From: Bacteroidaceae bacterium
Lineage (GTDB): Bacteria; Bacteroidota; Bacteroidia; Bacteroidales; Bacteroidaceae
Direction of reading: 5' to 3'
DNA length: 40,791 nucleotides
NCBI GenBank assembly: GCA_017536695.1
Contig: JAFXGX010000030.1
Span: 1-40,791, forward strand
Below the pieces are notes generated by a model. That model was not told where the DNA came from. It worked only from the letters and a program-made list of their open reading frames with translations, and searched no databases. Each line of letters begins with the position of its first letter. The stretch's first letter is position 1. A program made the position numbers and the translations under genes. Shown piece by piece: positions 17,631 to 25,496 of the stretch.

Positions 17631-18500
17631 ATGAACATACTTGTAACAGGAGCAAACGGACAGTTGGGCAGCGAGATGCGCCGTCTCGGAGCCGTTTCGC
17701 CCAACAACTACATATTTACCGACGTTGCAGAGCTTGACATAACCAACGGCGTTGCCGTAGCGCTCTTTGTCAAGCAGCACTCCATAGACGCAATAGTAAA
17801 CTGCGCGGCATATACCAATGTCGACAAGGCCGAGAGCGATGCGGCCACAGCAGAGCTCATCAACGCCACCGCGGTCGGCAATCTTGCCGTTGCTGCAAAG
17901 GAGGTAAACGCCACGCTGTTCCACATATCAACCGACTATGTTTTCGGTTGTGAGGGGAACACTCCACGCACCGAAGAGATGCCCACCGCTCCGTTGGGCG
18001 TCTATGGGCAGACAAAACTGCTAGGCGAGCAGGTTATAGCCAAAAGTGGCTGTAAAGCACTCATTTTCCGCACTGCATGGCTGTACAGCGAGTTCGGCAA
18101 CAATTTCCTCAAGACCATGATGCGTCTGACAGCCGAGCGCGAGCAACTGAACGTAGTCTTCGACCAGGTGGGCACCCCAACATATGCAGGAGACCTTGCA
18201 CTTGCAATATTTTCGATAATAGAAGCAGGTGTATATCCCGGCAACGAGGGCATATACCATTTCTCGAACGAAGGAGCATGTTCATGGTACGACTTTGCCG
18301 TAGAGATTGCAGCGGCTGCGGGCAATACCGGGTGCCGCATAAGCCCATGCCACAGCAGCGAGTTCCCCTCGCCAGTGACACGTCCGCCCTACTCGGTACT
18401 CGACAAGACAAAAATCAAGAACACTTTCGACATTGAAATCCCGCACTGGCGCGAGTCAATGGAGTACTGCATAAAGAGAATCAAGGCACAGGGCAGATAA
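17631..18500 (+). CDS. rmlD: dTDP-4-dehydrorhamnose reductase
   Basis: RmlD reduces dTDP-4-keto-L-rhamnose to dTDP-L-rhamnose. The 289-residue extended SDR has the N-terminal TGANGQLG (6-13), NCAAYTNVDKAE, HISTDYVF (Thr/Ser of the triad), YGQTK (Tyr-Lys catalytic pair) and the late RPPYSVLDKTK block. Only 2 bp separate it from rmlC. The dTDP-glucose dehydratase gene rmlB, which supplies its pathway intermediate, is missing from this cluster and from the window. Confidence 0.95.
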   Translation: MNILVTGANGQLGSEMRRLGAVSPNNYIFTDVAELDITNGVAVALFVKQHSIDAIVNCAAYTNVDKAESDAATAELINATAVGNLAVAAKEVNATLFHISTDYVFGCEGNTPRTEEMPTAPLGVYGQTKLLGEQVIAKSGCKALIFRTAWLYSEFGNNFLKTMMRLTAEREQLNVVFDQVGTPTYAGDLALAIFSIIEAGVYPGNEGIYHFSNEGACSWYDFAVEIAAAAGNTGCRISPCHSSEFPSPVTRPPYSVLDKTKIKNTFDIEIPHWRESMEYCIKRIKAQGR

Positions 18501-18542
18501 GATACAGGATTCCCTATTCACAAAACCAGGAGGAAGTTTGAC

Positions 18543-19871
18543 ATGAAGATAGCGGTTGCAGGAACAGGATATGTAGGACTGAGCATCGCCACTCTGCTTG
18601 CACAGCACAACCAGGTGACGGCAGTTGATGTAATCCCCGAGAAGGTAGAGAAAATCAACAGACGCGTCTCGCCCATAATGGATGAGTACATCGAAGAGTT
18701 CTTCAGGGAGAAGGAACTCAACCTTACCGCTACCCTTGACGGTGCGGCAGCATACCGCGATGCCGAGCTCATAGTCATTGCCGCCCCCACCAATTACGAC
18801 CCGCAACTCAACTTCTTCGACACACACCACATCGAGGATGTCATTGACCTGATACTTGAGGTCAACCCCGAGGCAATAATGGTAATCAAGAGTACCATTC
18901 CGGTGGGCTATTGCCGCAGTCTATATGTGAAATACGCAAGAAGGTTCAAGGAGCGCGGGCTCGACGCCACACACAAGCTCCGTCTGCTCTTCTCGCCCGA
19001 GTTCCTGCGCGAGAGCAAGGCGTTATACGACAACCTCTACCCCAGCCGCATTATCGTGGGCTACCCCAAGCTCATTGGTAGGCTCAGCCAGGAGGATGAG
19101 GCCAACAAGGCAATAAAGGCCATCGCGGGCAACCACATGGAAGAGGCCGCACGCATGTTTGCCGGACTGTTGCAGCAGGGAGCAATAAAGGAGAATATTC
19201 CCACCCTGTTCATGGAGCTCATGGAGGCCGAAGCCGTAAAGCTCTTCGCCAACACATACCTTGCCCTGCGCGTGAGCTACTTCAATGAGCTCGACACATA
19301 TGCCGAGTTAAAGGGGTTAGACTCGGCATCCATAATCCGGGGCATCGGGCTCGACCCGCGCATCGGCGACCACTACAACAACCCTTCGTTCGGCTATGGG
19401 GGCTACTGTCTGCCCAAGGACACCAAGCAGCTGCTTGCCAACTACCAGGATGTACCCCAGTGCATGATGAGCGCCATTGTAGAGAGCAACCGCACACGCA
19501 AGGACTTCATCGCCGACCAGGTTCTGCGCAAGGCCGGATATTACGACTACTACAGCAAGGGCGATTTCGATGCGGCACACGAGAGGAGATGCGTAATAGG
19601 CGTCTACCGTCTTACAATGAAAACAGGCAGCGACAATTTCCGCCACTCATCAATCCAGGGCGTAATGAAGCGCATCAAGGCCAAGGGCGCCGAGGTCATA
19701 ATATACGAGCCCTCCCTTGAGGACGGTACCACATTCTTCGGCAGCCGTGTAGTGAACGACCTTGCCGAGTTCAAGAGAGCTTCGCAGGCTATCATAGCCA
19801 ACCGTTTCGACAGCAGCCTCAATGACGTCAAGGAGAAAGTATATACACGCGACATCTTCAGACGCGACTGA
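18543..19871 (+). CDS. ugd: UDP-glucose 6-dehydrogenase
   Basis: Oxidises UDP-glucose twice to UDP-glucuronate with NAD. The 442-residue product has the Rossmann start ([11 protein letters not shown]), [10 protein letters not shown], the KSTIPVGY segment, [21 protein letters not shown], and the catalytic Cys289 in [34 protein letters not shown] in the C-terminal UDP-binding domain matches the short Ugd type of streptococci and Bacteroides. It supplies UDP-GlcA for the polysaccharide or further sugar nucleotides; 42 bp from rmlD. Confidence 0.95.
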   Translation: MKIAVAGTGYVGLSIATLLAQHNQVTAVDVIPEKVEKINRRVSPIMDEYIEEFFREKELNLTATLDGAAAYRDAELIVIAAPTNYDPQLNFFDTHHIEDVIDLILEVNPEAIMVIKSTIPVGYCRSLYVKYARRFKERGLDATHKLRLLFSPEFLRESKALYDNLYPSRIIVGYPKLIGRLSQEDEANKAIKAIAGNHMEEAARMFAGLLQQGAIKENIPTLFMELMEAEAVKLFANTYLALRVSYFNELDTYAELKGLDSASIIRGIGLDPRIGDHYNNPSFGYGGYCLPKDTKQLLANYQDVPQCMMSAIVESNRTRKDFIADQVLRKAGYYDYYSKGDFDAAHERRCVIGVYRLTMKTGSDNFRHSSIQGVMKRIKAKGAEVIIYEPSLEDGTTFFGSRVVNDLAEFKRASQAIIANRFDSSLNDVKEKVYTRDIFRRD

Positions 19872-19886
19872 CAATCAATCCCAACC

Positions 19887-21020
19887 ATGCAAGCAGACAA
19901 CAAGGTAGCAAGCAGCAAGGGCAAGAGCCGGATTATTGAGCTATTCTTCGCGCTCATCAGGTGCGGCATCGGCAAGAGCAACAAGTTGCCATGTACCCCC
20001 GACAAAGAGGAGTGGGAGGAGTTGTTCAGCATAGCTACCAAACAGACTCTGGCAGGCATAGCATTTGCCGGCATCGGGCGTCTGCCACAGGAGCAGCGCC
20101 CGCCCAAACGGCTGCTGCTTGCGTGGCACAGTATCCGCGAAAAGATAAACGCCAACAATGCCACGCTCGACAGTAGAAGCGTTGCCGTCTCAAGGAACTT
20201 CGAGCGGTTAGGTTTCCGTAACTGCATACTCAAAGGGCAAGGCATAGCACAGCTATACCCCGACCCCGCCATGCGCACCTCGGGCGATGTCGACATATGG
20301 CTTGAGGGAGGCACCGGCAAGATACTGCAATATGTCAGGAGATGTTTTCCCAACTGCAAGCCCACATACCACCATGTCGATTTCCCGGTCAAAGAGGGAC
20401 TCAGCATCGAGATACACTTTACCCCCTCATGGATGTACAGTCCTTTCAGGAACCGCAGGCTGCAGAAGTTCATCGCCGATAATGCCGGGAGCCAGTTCAC
20501 GAACACCGTAGAGACCCCGGCCGGCACCATCCCCGCCCCCACCCTTGAATTCAACAGGATATATATACTGCTTCACATTTACCGCCACCTGTTCCAGGAA
20601 GGTATAGGGCTGAGACAGATGCTCGACTACTACTTTGTGCTCGACAAGGGCTTTACTGCAGAGGAGAGAAACAGGACGGTCGAGACCCTCAGAAGCATAG
20701 GGCTGCTGGATTTTGCCGCAGCAGCCATGCATGTACTCAAAGAGCGGTTCGGCCTCGAGGAGGAGAAACTGCTGACACCTCCCGATGCCAGACGGGGAGA
20801 ATTCCTGCTCAAGGAGATAATGACAGCAGGCAATTTCGGCAAGTACGACAGCCGCTATGCCATAGTACCCAAGGAGAAAGAGTTCAGCCATTTTGTCAAC
20901 AGCATGAGACGCACCGTAAGGCTCATTACCCAATACCCTGGTGAAGTGCTCTGGAGCCCCTACTTCAAGATATGGCACAAGATATGGCGCAAGCGCAACA
21001 GCCCAAATGTTAAAACGTAA
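19887..21020 (+). CDS. Nucleotidyltransferase-fold family protein (NTP_transf_5 type)
   Basis: The 377-residue cytoplasmic protein carries the signature of the uncharacterised nucleotidyltransferase family often found in capsule loci: LKGQGIAQLYPDP (115-127), MRTSGDVDIW (Asp134 and Asp136, the metal-binding pair) and, further on, HVDFP...IEIHFTPSW with a third acidic residue. The C-terminal half (LHIYRHLFQEGIGLRQMLDYYFVL) is also typical. The reaction is unknown; members may add or transfer a nucleotidyl group in surface polysaccharide synthesis. It is 15 bp after ugd, and its stop is 13 bp before the preferred start of the next gene, so it belongs to the same operon. Confidence 0.82.
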   Translation: MQADNKVASSKGKSRIIELFFALIRCGIGKSNKLPCTPDKEEWEELFSIATKQTLAGIAFAGIGRLPQEQRPPKRLLLAWHSIREKINANNATLDSRSVAVSRNFERLGFRNCILKGQGIAQLYPDPAMRTSGDVDIWLEGGTGKILQYVRRCFPNCKPTYHHVDFPVKEGLSIEIHFTPSWMYSPFRNRRLQKFIADNAGSQFTNTVETPAGTIPAPTLEFNRIYILLHIYRHLFQEGIGLRQMLDYYFVLDKGFTAEERNRTVETLRSIGLLDFAAAAMHVLKERFGLEEEKLLTPPDARRGEFLLKEIMTAGNFGKYDSRYAIVPKEKEFSHFVNSMRRTVRLITQYPGEVLWSPYFKIWHKIWRKRNSPNVKT

Positions 21021-21033
21021 TATAGCACCAGAT

Positions 21034-22380
21034 ATGAAGAAAGTCATTACATACGGCACATACGACCTGCTGCACCAGGGACACATCAACCTGCTGCGCA
21101 GGGCAAAGGAGCTTGGCGACTACCTTATTGTGGGAGTGACCAACGACAATTTCGACCGCGAGCGGGGCAAACTCAACGTCTCGGGCAACGTACTCGAGCG
21201 CGTCGAGGCTGTGAGGGCGACAGGACTTGCCGATCAGATAATAATAGAGGACTACTTCGGCCAGAAGATTGACGACATACAGAGATACGATGTCGACATC
21301 TTTGCCATCGGCAGCGACTGGGAAGGCAAGTTCGACTACTTGAACGAATATTGCAAGGTCGTTTACCTGCCGCGCACCGAGGGCATATCCTCGACCATGC
21401 TCCGCGAGGAGAAGCAGGATACCATCAAGGTGGGCATTGTGGGCTGCGGCAACATCGCACGCCGTTTCGTGCCCGAGGCAGCCTTCGTAAGCGGCATTGA
21501 AATTACCGGAGTATATGACATTGACATCACCGTAGGCAAGGAGTTCGCAAGGAGTAACGACATACCCGATTGCTATAACTCATTCGAGGAGATGCTCGAG
21601 AATGTCGATGCCGTCTACATTGCCACACCGCATCTGAGCCATTACGCATATGCCAAGAGCGCCATTGAGAAGAGGAAGCACGTATTATGCGAAATCCCGT
21701 TGGTTCTTGAGTATGCACAGGCAAAGAAGCTGTATTCGCTTGCCGAGCAAAATGGTGTAGTGCTGCTCGAGGCACACAAGACAGCCTTCTGCCCCGCATT
21801 CAACCACCTTATGGTAATGATAAAGAGCGGTGTCATAGGCGAGGTCGTGGACATCGAGGCATCACTCTCGCGTCTGTTGCCCGACAAGACACGCCGCGAG
21901 TTCGACCCTGCACAGGCAGGCGGTTCAATGTACGAATCGGGCGTATATCCGCTGCTTCCCATCTTCAAGCTCCTGGGTACCGATTACATCAATCTCAACA
22001 TCTACTCACGCATGGAGAACGGTGTCGACATATATACAAAAGGTGTCCTGCGCTACCCGTCGGCAGTATGCTCGTTCAAGATAGGCCTGGGTGTGAAGAC
22101 CGAGGGCAACCTTGTCATCTCGGGCACCAAGGGCTATGCCTATGTAGAGGCGCCTTGGTGGAAAACCGACTTCTTCGAATTGCGCTACGAGGACCAGAAC
22201 AAGAACAAGAAATTCTTTTACAAATGGGACGGTGAGGGACTTCGATACGAGATACAGGAGTGGATGTCGTGCATAATAAACAAGCGACCCAGCAGTTCAC
22301 GTCTGCTGCCTAAGGAGAGCATAGCAATGGCGCGTGTGATGCAACAGTTTACCGAACGTACAAACATGATGGAGATATGA
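21034..22380 (+). CDS. Fusion: TagD-like cytidylyltransferase + Gfo/Idh/MocA oxidoreductase
   Basis: The 448-residue protein joins two enzymes. Residues 1-128 are a glycerol-3-phosphate-cytidylyltransferase-like domain: GTYDLLHQGH (8-17, HxGH site) and RTEGISSTMLR (114-124). Residues about 130-448 are a Gfo/Idh/MocA dehydrogenase with GIVGCGNIARRF (134-145) and a sugar-binding C-terminal domain. The usual EKP motif, whose Lys contacts substrate and cofactor, reads CEIP (219-222). Such a fusion would make and activate a reduced polyol or other phosphorylated intermediate as a CDP derivative; the substrate is unknown. ATG 21034 gives the family start MKKVITYGTYD; ATG 21007 is possible. It overlaps the following SDR by 4 bp (ATGA), implying translational coupling. 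Confidence 0.88.
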   Translation: MKKVITYGTYDLLHQGHINLLRRAKELGDYLIVGVTNDNFDRERGKLNVSGNVLERVEAVRATGLADQIIIEDYFGQKIDDIQRYDVDIFAIGSDWEGKFDYLNEYCKVVYLPRTEGISSTMLREEKQDTIKVGIVGCGNIARRFVPEAAFVSGIEITGVYDIDITVGKEFARSNDIPDCYNSFEEMLENVDAVYIATPHLSHYAYAKSAIEKRKHVLCEIPLVLEYAQAKKLYSLAEQNGVVLLEAHKTAFCPAFNHLMVMIKSGVIGEVVDIEASLSRLLPDKTRREFDPAQAGGSMYESGVYPLLPIFKLLGTDYINLNIYSRMENGVDIYTKGVLRYPSAVCSFKIGLGVKTEGNLVISGTKGYAYVEAPWWKTDFFELRYEDQNKNKKFFYKWDGEGLRYEIQEWMSCIINKRPSSSRLLPKESIAMARVMQQFTERTNMMEI

Positions 22381-23072
22381 AAACAGCAATAGTCACAGGC
22401 GGCACATCGGGCATAGGCTTAGGTGTGGCAAGGATGCTCATCGGCAAAGGTTACCGCGTATATGCAACATACGTAGGCCCCGATTTCAAGGAGAAAATAG
22501 ATAATTTCGAGGCCGTAAAGGTTGACCAAAGCGACAGAAAACAGCTATACGCATTTGTAGAGCGCATAAAGAAGCAGTGCGAAAGCGTCGACTGCATCAT
22601 CTGCAACGCAGGGCTCAGCATACGAAAATCCTTTACAGAAACAACCGACAGGGATTGGGATACAATGATGGAAGTAGCGGTCAATTCGCACTACATACTC
22701 ATCAGGGAGCTCTACGGTCTCATCCCCGAAGGCTCACGCATTGTATTCACAGGCTCGCAGATGGGCCTCATGCCCCATGCCATGGTGCTTGCCTACGGCG
22801 TCACGAAATCGGCAGTCCATGCACTTGCCAAGAACCTTGTCAAGGAGTTCGAGGGAACAGGCACCACCGTCAACGCAGTAGTGCCGGGTTTTGTAGAGAC
22901 CCCATGGCAGAAAGAAAAGCCCGAAGAGATAAAGCAGAACATTTACCGCAAGACAGCCATCCACCGTTTCGCATCGGTTGATGAGGTTGTCGACGCCTAC
23001 AGGTTCTGCATCGAGAACCCGTTCGTCAACGGCAGCCTCATTGAGGTAAACGGAGGATACAGTTACAAGTAA
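22377..23072 (+). CDS. Short-chain dehydrogenase/reductase
   Basis: Classical SDR of 231 residues: GGTSGIGLGVARML (cofactor-binding TGxxxGIG at 7-14), CNAGLS, catalytic Ser in FTGSQMG, YGVTK (Tyr-Lys), and VVPGFVETPW. The C-terminal NGSLIEVNGGYSYK is typical of FabG-like enzymes. It overlaps the upstream fusion gene by 4 bp, so the two products are likely made together and act on the same sugar or polyol intermediate. The substrate cannot be read from sequence. Confidence 0.9.
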   Translation: MKTAIVTGGTSGIGLGVARMLIGKGYRVYATYVGPDFKEKIDNFEAVKVDQSDRKQLYAFVERIKKQCESVDCIICNAGLSIRKSFTETTDRDWDTMMEVAVNSHYILIRELYGLIPEGSRIVFTGSQMGLMPHAMVLAYGVTKSAVHALAKNLVKEFEGTGTTVNAVVPGFVETPWQKEKPEEIKQNIYRKTAIHRFASVDEVVDAYRFCIENPFVNGSLIEVNGGYSYK

Positions 23073-23085
23073 ACGGTATTCAGCC

Positions 23086-23211
23086 ATGAAAGCGAGCCAT
23101 TTTGCAGCATCCCTCATCTCAAGGCTAATCCCCGGGTCGAAGAAGATACTTGTGTTCACGAGTTTCCCCGACTACACCGACATCCGCCCCACATATCGCA
23201 AAAAAATATAG
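23086..23211 (+). pseudogene. 5' stub of a lost gene, possibly a CDP-glycerol glycerophosphotransferase-like enzyme
   Basis: An ATG 13 bp after the SDR stop opens 41 codons ending in TAG. The product (MKASHFAASLISRLIPGSKK, then ILVFTSFPDYTDIRPTYRKKI) resembles the start of TagF/TagB-family CDP-glycerol:polyol transferases: an N-terminal hydrophobic helix, a Lys-Lys then a beta strand and an FPDY-D segment, breaking off where the family continues for 350 residues or more. The spacing is that of an operon gene. A real gene of 41 codons is possible, but the cut in mid-domain suggests a deletion scar. The family assignment is from pattern memory and is tentative. Confidence 0.5.
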
Positions 23212-23315
23212 GAAAACTATCAAATTCGCACAATTTTCATTATTTTCGCAGAATAACTCAAGAAACTGTCTAACGACAGTCCCAAATCACATACGTTATC
23301 AAACGACAATAAACG

Positions 23316-24452
23316 ATGAGCAAGAAAGTTTTTGTATCGGGATGCTATGACATGCTCCATTCCGGGCACGTAGCATTCTTCAAGGAAGCCGCAACGCATG
23401 GCGACCTCTATGTCGGCATCGGCTCCGACGCCACCATCCGCGAGCTCAAGGACCGCAAGACCATCAACACCGAACGCGAGAGGCTCTACATGGTAAAGGC
23501 CATACGCTATGTGAAGGACGCCTTCATCAACAGCGGAAGCGGCATAATGGATTTCGAAGAAGACGTAAAGCGCTTGAAACCGGACATCTTCTTTGTGAAC
23601 AGCGACGGCTACACCCCGGGCAAGAAACGTTTCTGCGAGGAGAACGGTATTGAGCTTGTTGTCAGCACCCGCATCCCCGAGGCCGGCCTGCCCACACGTT
23701 CAACCACAGCCCTGCGTCAGGAGTGCAACATCCCCTACCGCATCGACCTTGCCGGCGGCTGGCTCGACCAGCCCTTCGTGAGCAAGCACCATGGCGGCCC
23801 CGTGCTTACCATAAGCATCGAGCCCGACTACGACTTCAACAACCGCGGCGGCATGAGCACATCATCACGCAAGGCAGCTATCGAGATGTGGCACGTCGAC
23901 ATACCCGAGGGCGACCGCGAGACACTTGCCAAGATGCTCTTCCGTTACGAGAACCCACCGGGCAGCCCATATATCAGCGGTTCCCAGGACGCAATAGGTA
24001 TTGTCATGCCCGGCCTCAACCGTCTCAACTACGACGGCGGTTACTGGCCCCGGAGCATAGAGACCGTAAAGGACAGCGCAATCCTTGACTTCATAGAGAA
24101 GAGCCTGTGGCTCATACCTCTTGCACCTCGCGATGGCAGTTACGATGTCCTTGCCGACACACATATCGACGAGGAGGGCGCACGTGCACTTGCCAAGGCT
24201 GCCGACGAATGTTGGGAAGCCATAAACGCAATGGACATTGACGCATGGGGCAAGGCATGCACCGCAAGTTTCAAGGCACAGACAGCTATGTTCCCCAACA
24301 TGATATCCCCACATGTACAGAAAGCTATTGACGAGTACAAGGAGCATGTCAAAGGCTACAAGATTACCGGCGCCGGCGGCGGTGGATATCTGGTAATAGT
24401 CAATGACGCCCCCATAAGCAATGCCATCCAGATAAGGATAAGGCGCAACTGA
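23316..24452 (+). CDS. Fusion: cytidylyltransferase-like domain + GHMP sugar kinase
   Basis: The 378-residue protein has an N-terminal nucleotidyltransferase domain (SGCYDMLHSGH, HxGH at 15-18; RSTTALR at 128-134) and a C-terminal GHMP kinase (PYRIDLAGGW 140-149; GGMSTSSRKAA 178-188 as the ATP loop; SGSQDAIG 221-228 with probable catalytic Asp; ITGAGGGGYL 350-359). The combination kinase + nucleotidyltransferase recalls HldE and Fkp, but the domain order and kinase fold differ from HldE, which has a PfkB-type kinase. It would phosphorylate a free sugar at C1 and activate it, or do the two steps on different intermediates. The gene has its own 105-bp upstream gap after the broken stub. Confidence 0.85.
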   Translation: MSKKVFVSGCYDMLHSGHVAFFKEAATHGDLYVGIGSDATIRELKDRKTINTERERLYMVKAIRYVKDAFINSGSGIMDFEEDVKRLKPDIFFVNSDGYTPGKKRFCEENGIELVVSTRIPEAGLPTRSTTALRQECNIPYRIDLAGGWLDQPFVSKHHGGPVLTISIEPDYDFNNRGGMSTSSRKAAIEMWHVDIPEGDRETLAKMLFRYENPPGSPYISGSQDAIGIVMPGLNRLNYDGGYWPRSIETVKDSAILDFIEKSLWLIPLAPRDGSYDVLADTHIDEEGARALAKAADECWEAINAMDIDAWGKACTASFKAQTAMFPNMISPHVQKAIDEYKEHVKGYKITGAGGGGYLVIVNDAPISNAIQIRIRRN

Positions 24453-24459
24453 CACGTAC

Positions 24460-24504
24460 ATGCCGTGAGAGAGAGTGACCTTTGAAGTCGCTCTCTCTCG
24501 GCAT
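24460..24504 (+). terminator. Long hairpin after the NT-kinase gene
   Basis: The arms 24460-24479 and 24487-24504 pair over about 18 bp, with a 2-nt bulge and one G-T pair, beginning 8 bp past the stop codon. It has no U tract; it may be a processing or stability hairpin, since the small gene at 24531 follows on the same strand. Confidence 0.55.
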
Positions 24505-24530
24505 AGAAAACAATAAAAAAACAGACAGCA

Positions 24531-24782
24531 ATGATTGAGAAAAAGCAGGAAAAACAGTCAGGCAAGGACATTTGCGTCGAGATACTCAGCGGTGCAGCAA
24601 CGGCACTCACATACACCGATGAAGAGATACGCGACACCCTGCCGCCCGAAGACGCACAGGAGTTCATAGCCCTCCGTAACAGGACCTTGGCGTCATTGGA
24701 GAACGACAGTCACACATACGGCCCCGATGAAGAGAGTACTCTCACAATGGCAGCCGAAGAGGACGCCCCATACGGAGAATAG
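24531..24782 (+). CDS. Small acidic hypothetical protein
   Basis: Eighty-three codons from ATG give an acidic, soluble product (MIEKKQEKQSGKDICVEILS...) with Glu/Asp-rich C-terminus (DEESTLTMAAEEDAPYGE) and no signal peptide or membrane segment. Its codon use resembles the upstream block. I recognise no family. The central part (DEEIRDTLPPEDAQEFIALRN) could form helices. It closes the sugar-nucleotide block just before the repeat-rich interval. Confidence 0.6.
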   Translation: MIEKKQEKQSGKDICVEILSGAATALTYTDEEIRDTLPPEDAQEFIALRNRTLASLENDSHTYGPDEESTLTMAAEEDAPYGE

Positions 24783-24862
24783 CCAAACATTCCAACGATG
24801 CAGGCACAGATATACGAAACACACATAAATATTCCTTTTTCTATGAACAATTTAAATATAAA

Positions 24863-24893
24863 TTGTTATTATAAATAAATATTTGTATTTTTG
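24863..24893 (+). promoter_or_regulatory. Promoter reading into the repeat-rich leader of wecB
   Basis: TTG (24863-24865) and TATTTTTG (24886-24893, exact TAnnTTTG) are 20 bp apart, the best -33/-7 pair in the window. Transcription would start near 24900 and cross the dispersed repeat, the tandem repeats and a 12-bp hairpin before wecB at 25497, giving a leader of about 600 nt. Confidence 0.65.
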
Positions 24894-24902
24894 CATTTAA
24901 GC

Positions 24903-24962
24903 CCGTTGGGGCAGGGTCAGCCCGCCCAATGGAAACAAAACAAATGAAGTAACAAAAGGAAA
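24903..24962 (+). repeat. Dispersed 60-bp repeat, copy in plus orientation
   Basis: This 60-bp segment (GTCAGCCCGCCCAATGGAAA at its core, followed by an A/C-rich ACAAAACAAATGAA stretch) matches the reverse complement of 40721-40780 at 57 of 60 positions. With it, the two copies bracket the wecB-to-SGNH block as inverted repeats. It is non-coding and probably one of a genomic family. Confidence 0.85.
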
Positions 24963-24986
24963 AAGGAAAGGAAGAAGAGCAAAAAA

Positions 24987-25337
24987 CAACTGTCCCTCTT
25001 TGTAAAGAGGGACGAGCGAAGCGGAGGGAGTTACCACATTTACGCATTGTCATCCTGAGCGAAGCGAAGGATCTCCAAAGGCAAAGACAACTGTCCCTCT
25101 CTGTAAAGAGGGATGAGTGCAGCGGAGGGAGTTACCACATTTACGCATTGTCATCCTGAGCAAAGCGGAGGATCTCTAAAGGCAAAAGACAACTGTCCCT
25201 CTCTGTAAAGAGGGATGAGTGCAGCGGAGGGAGTTACCCCATTTACGCATTGTCATCCTGAGCAAAGCGAAGGATCTCTAAAGGCAAAAGACAACTGTCC
25301 CTCTTTGTAAAGAGGGATGAGTGCAGCGGAGGGAGTT
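24987..25337 (+). repeat. 102-bp tandem repeat, three full units and one partial
   Basis: Units begin with CAACTGTCCCTC at 24987, 25088, 25190 and 25292 (101, 102 and 102 bp; the fourth stops after 46 bp). Each holds a CCCTCTTT/AAAGAGGG palindrome, then GGGAGTTAC, then ATCCT...AGGAT with GAGCGAAGCGA-like loop. Units differ at a few bases, some in the hairpin arms and loop. There is no open frame. The whole lies in the predicted leader of wecB. Confidence 0.92.
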
Positions 25338-25425
25338 TCACCTTTAACCTTTCCGTTTTCACCTTTCCGCTTATAAAATGTGGTGGGATAAAAAGCAGGA
25401 AACCACCAACGGGGCGAAAGCCCTA

Positions 25426-25455
25426 CCCCTCAGGAGCCTGACCGCTCCTGAGGGG
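25426..25455 (+). other. 12-bp hairpin 42 bp before wecB
   Basis: CCCCTCAGGAGC (25426-25437) and GCTCCTGAGGGG (25444-25455) form a perfect stem with a 6-nt loop. It is followed by an A-rich run, not a U tract, so in the plus direction it is not a normal terminator; it may be the end of the repeat region or a leader structure. Confidence 0.6.
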
Positions 25456-25496
25456 ACAAAAAAGAAGAAATTAAAAACAAACAAAATACAATAGTT

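Noticed and set aside
19604-20554. Minus-strand open frame of 316 codons
   Set aside because: It lies opposite ugd and the nucleotidyltransferase-family gene, both with recognisable motifs, and crosses their junction.
24987-25337. Regular repeats that could be taken for a CRISPR array
   Set aside because: The whole 102-bp unit repeats, with no unique spacers, and no cas gene is near.
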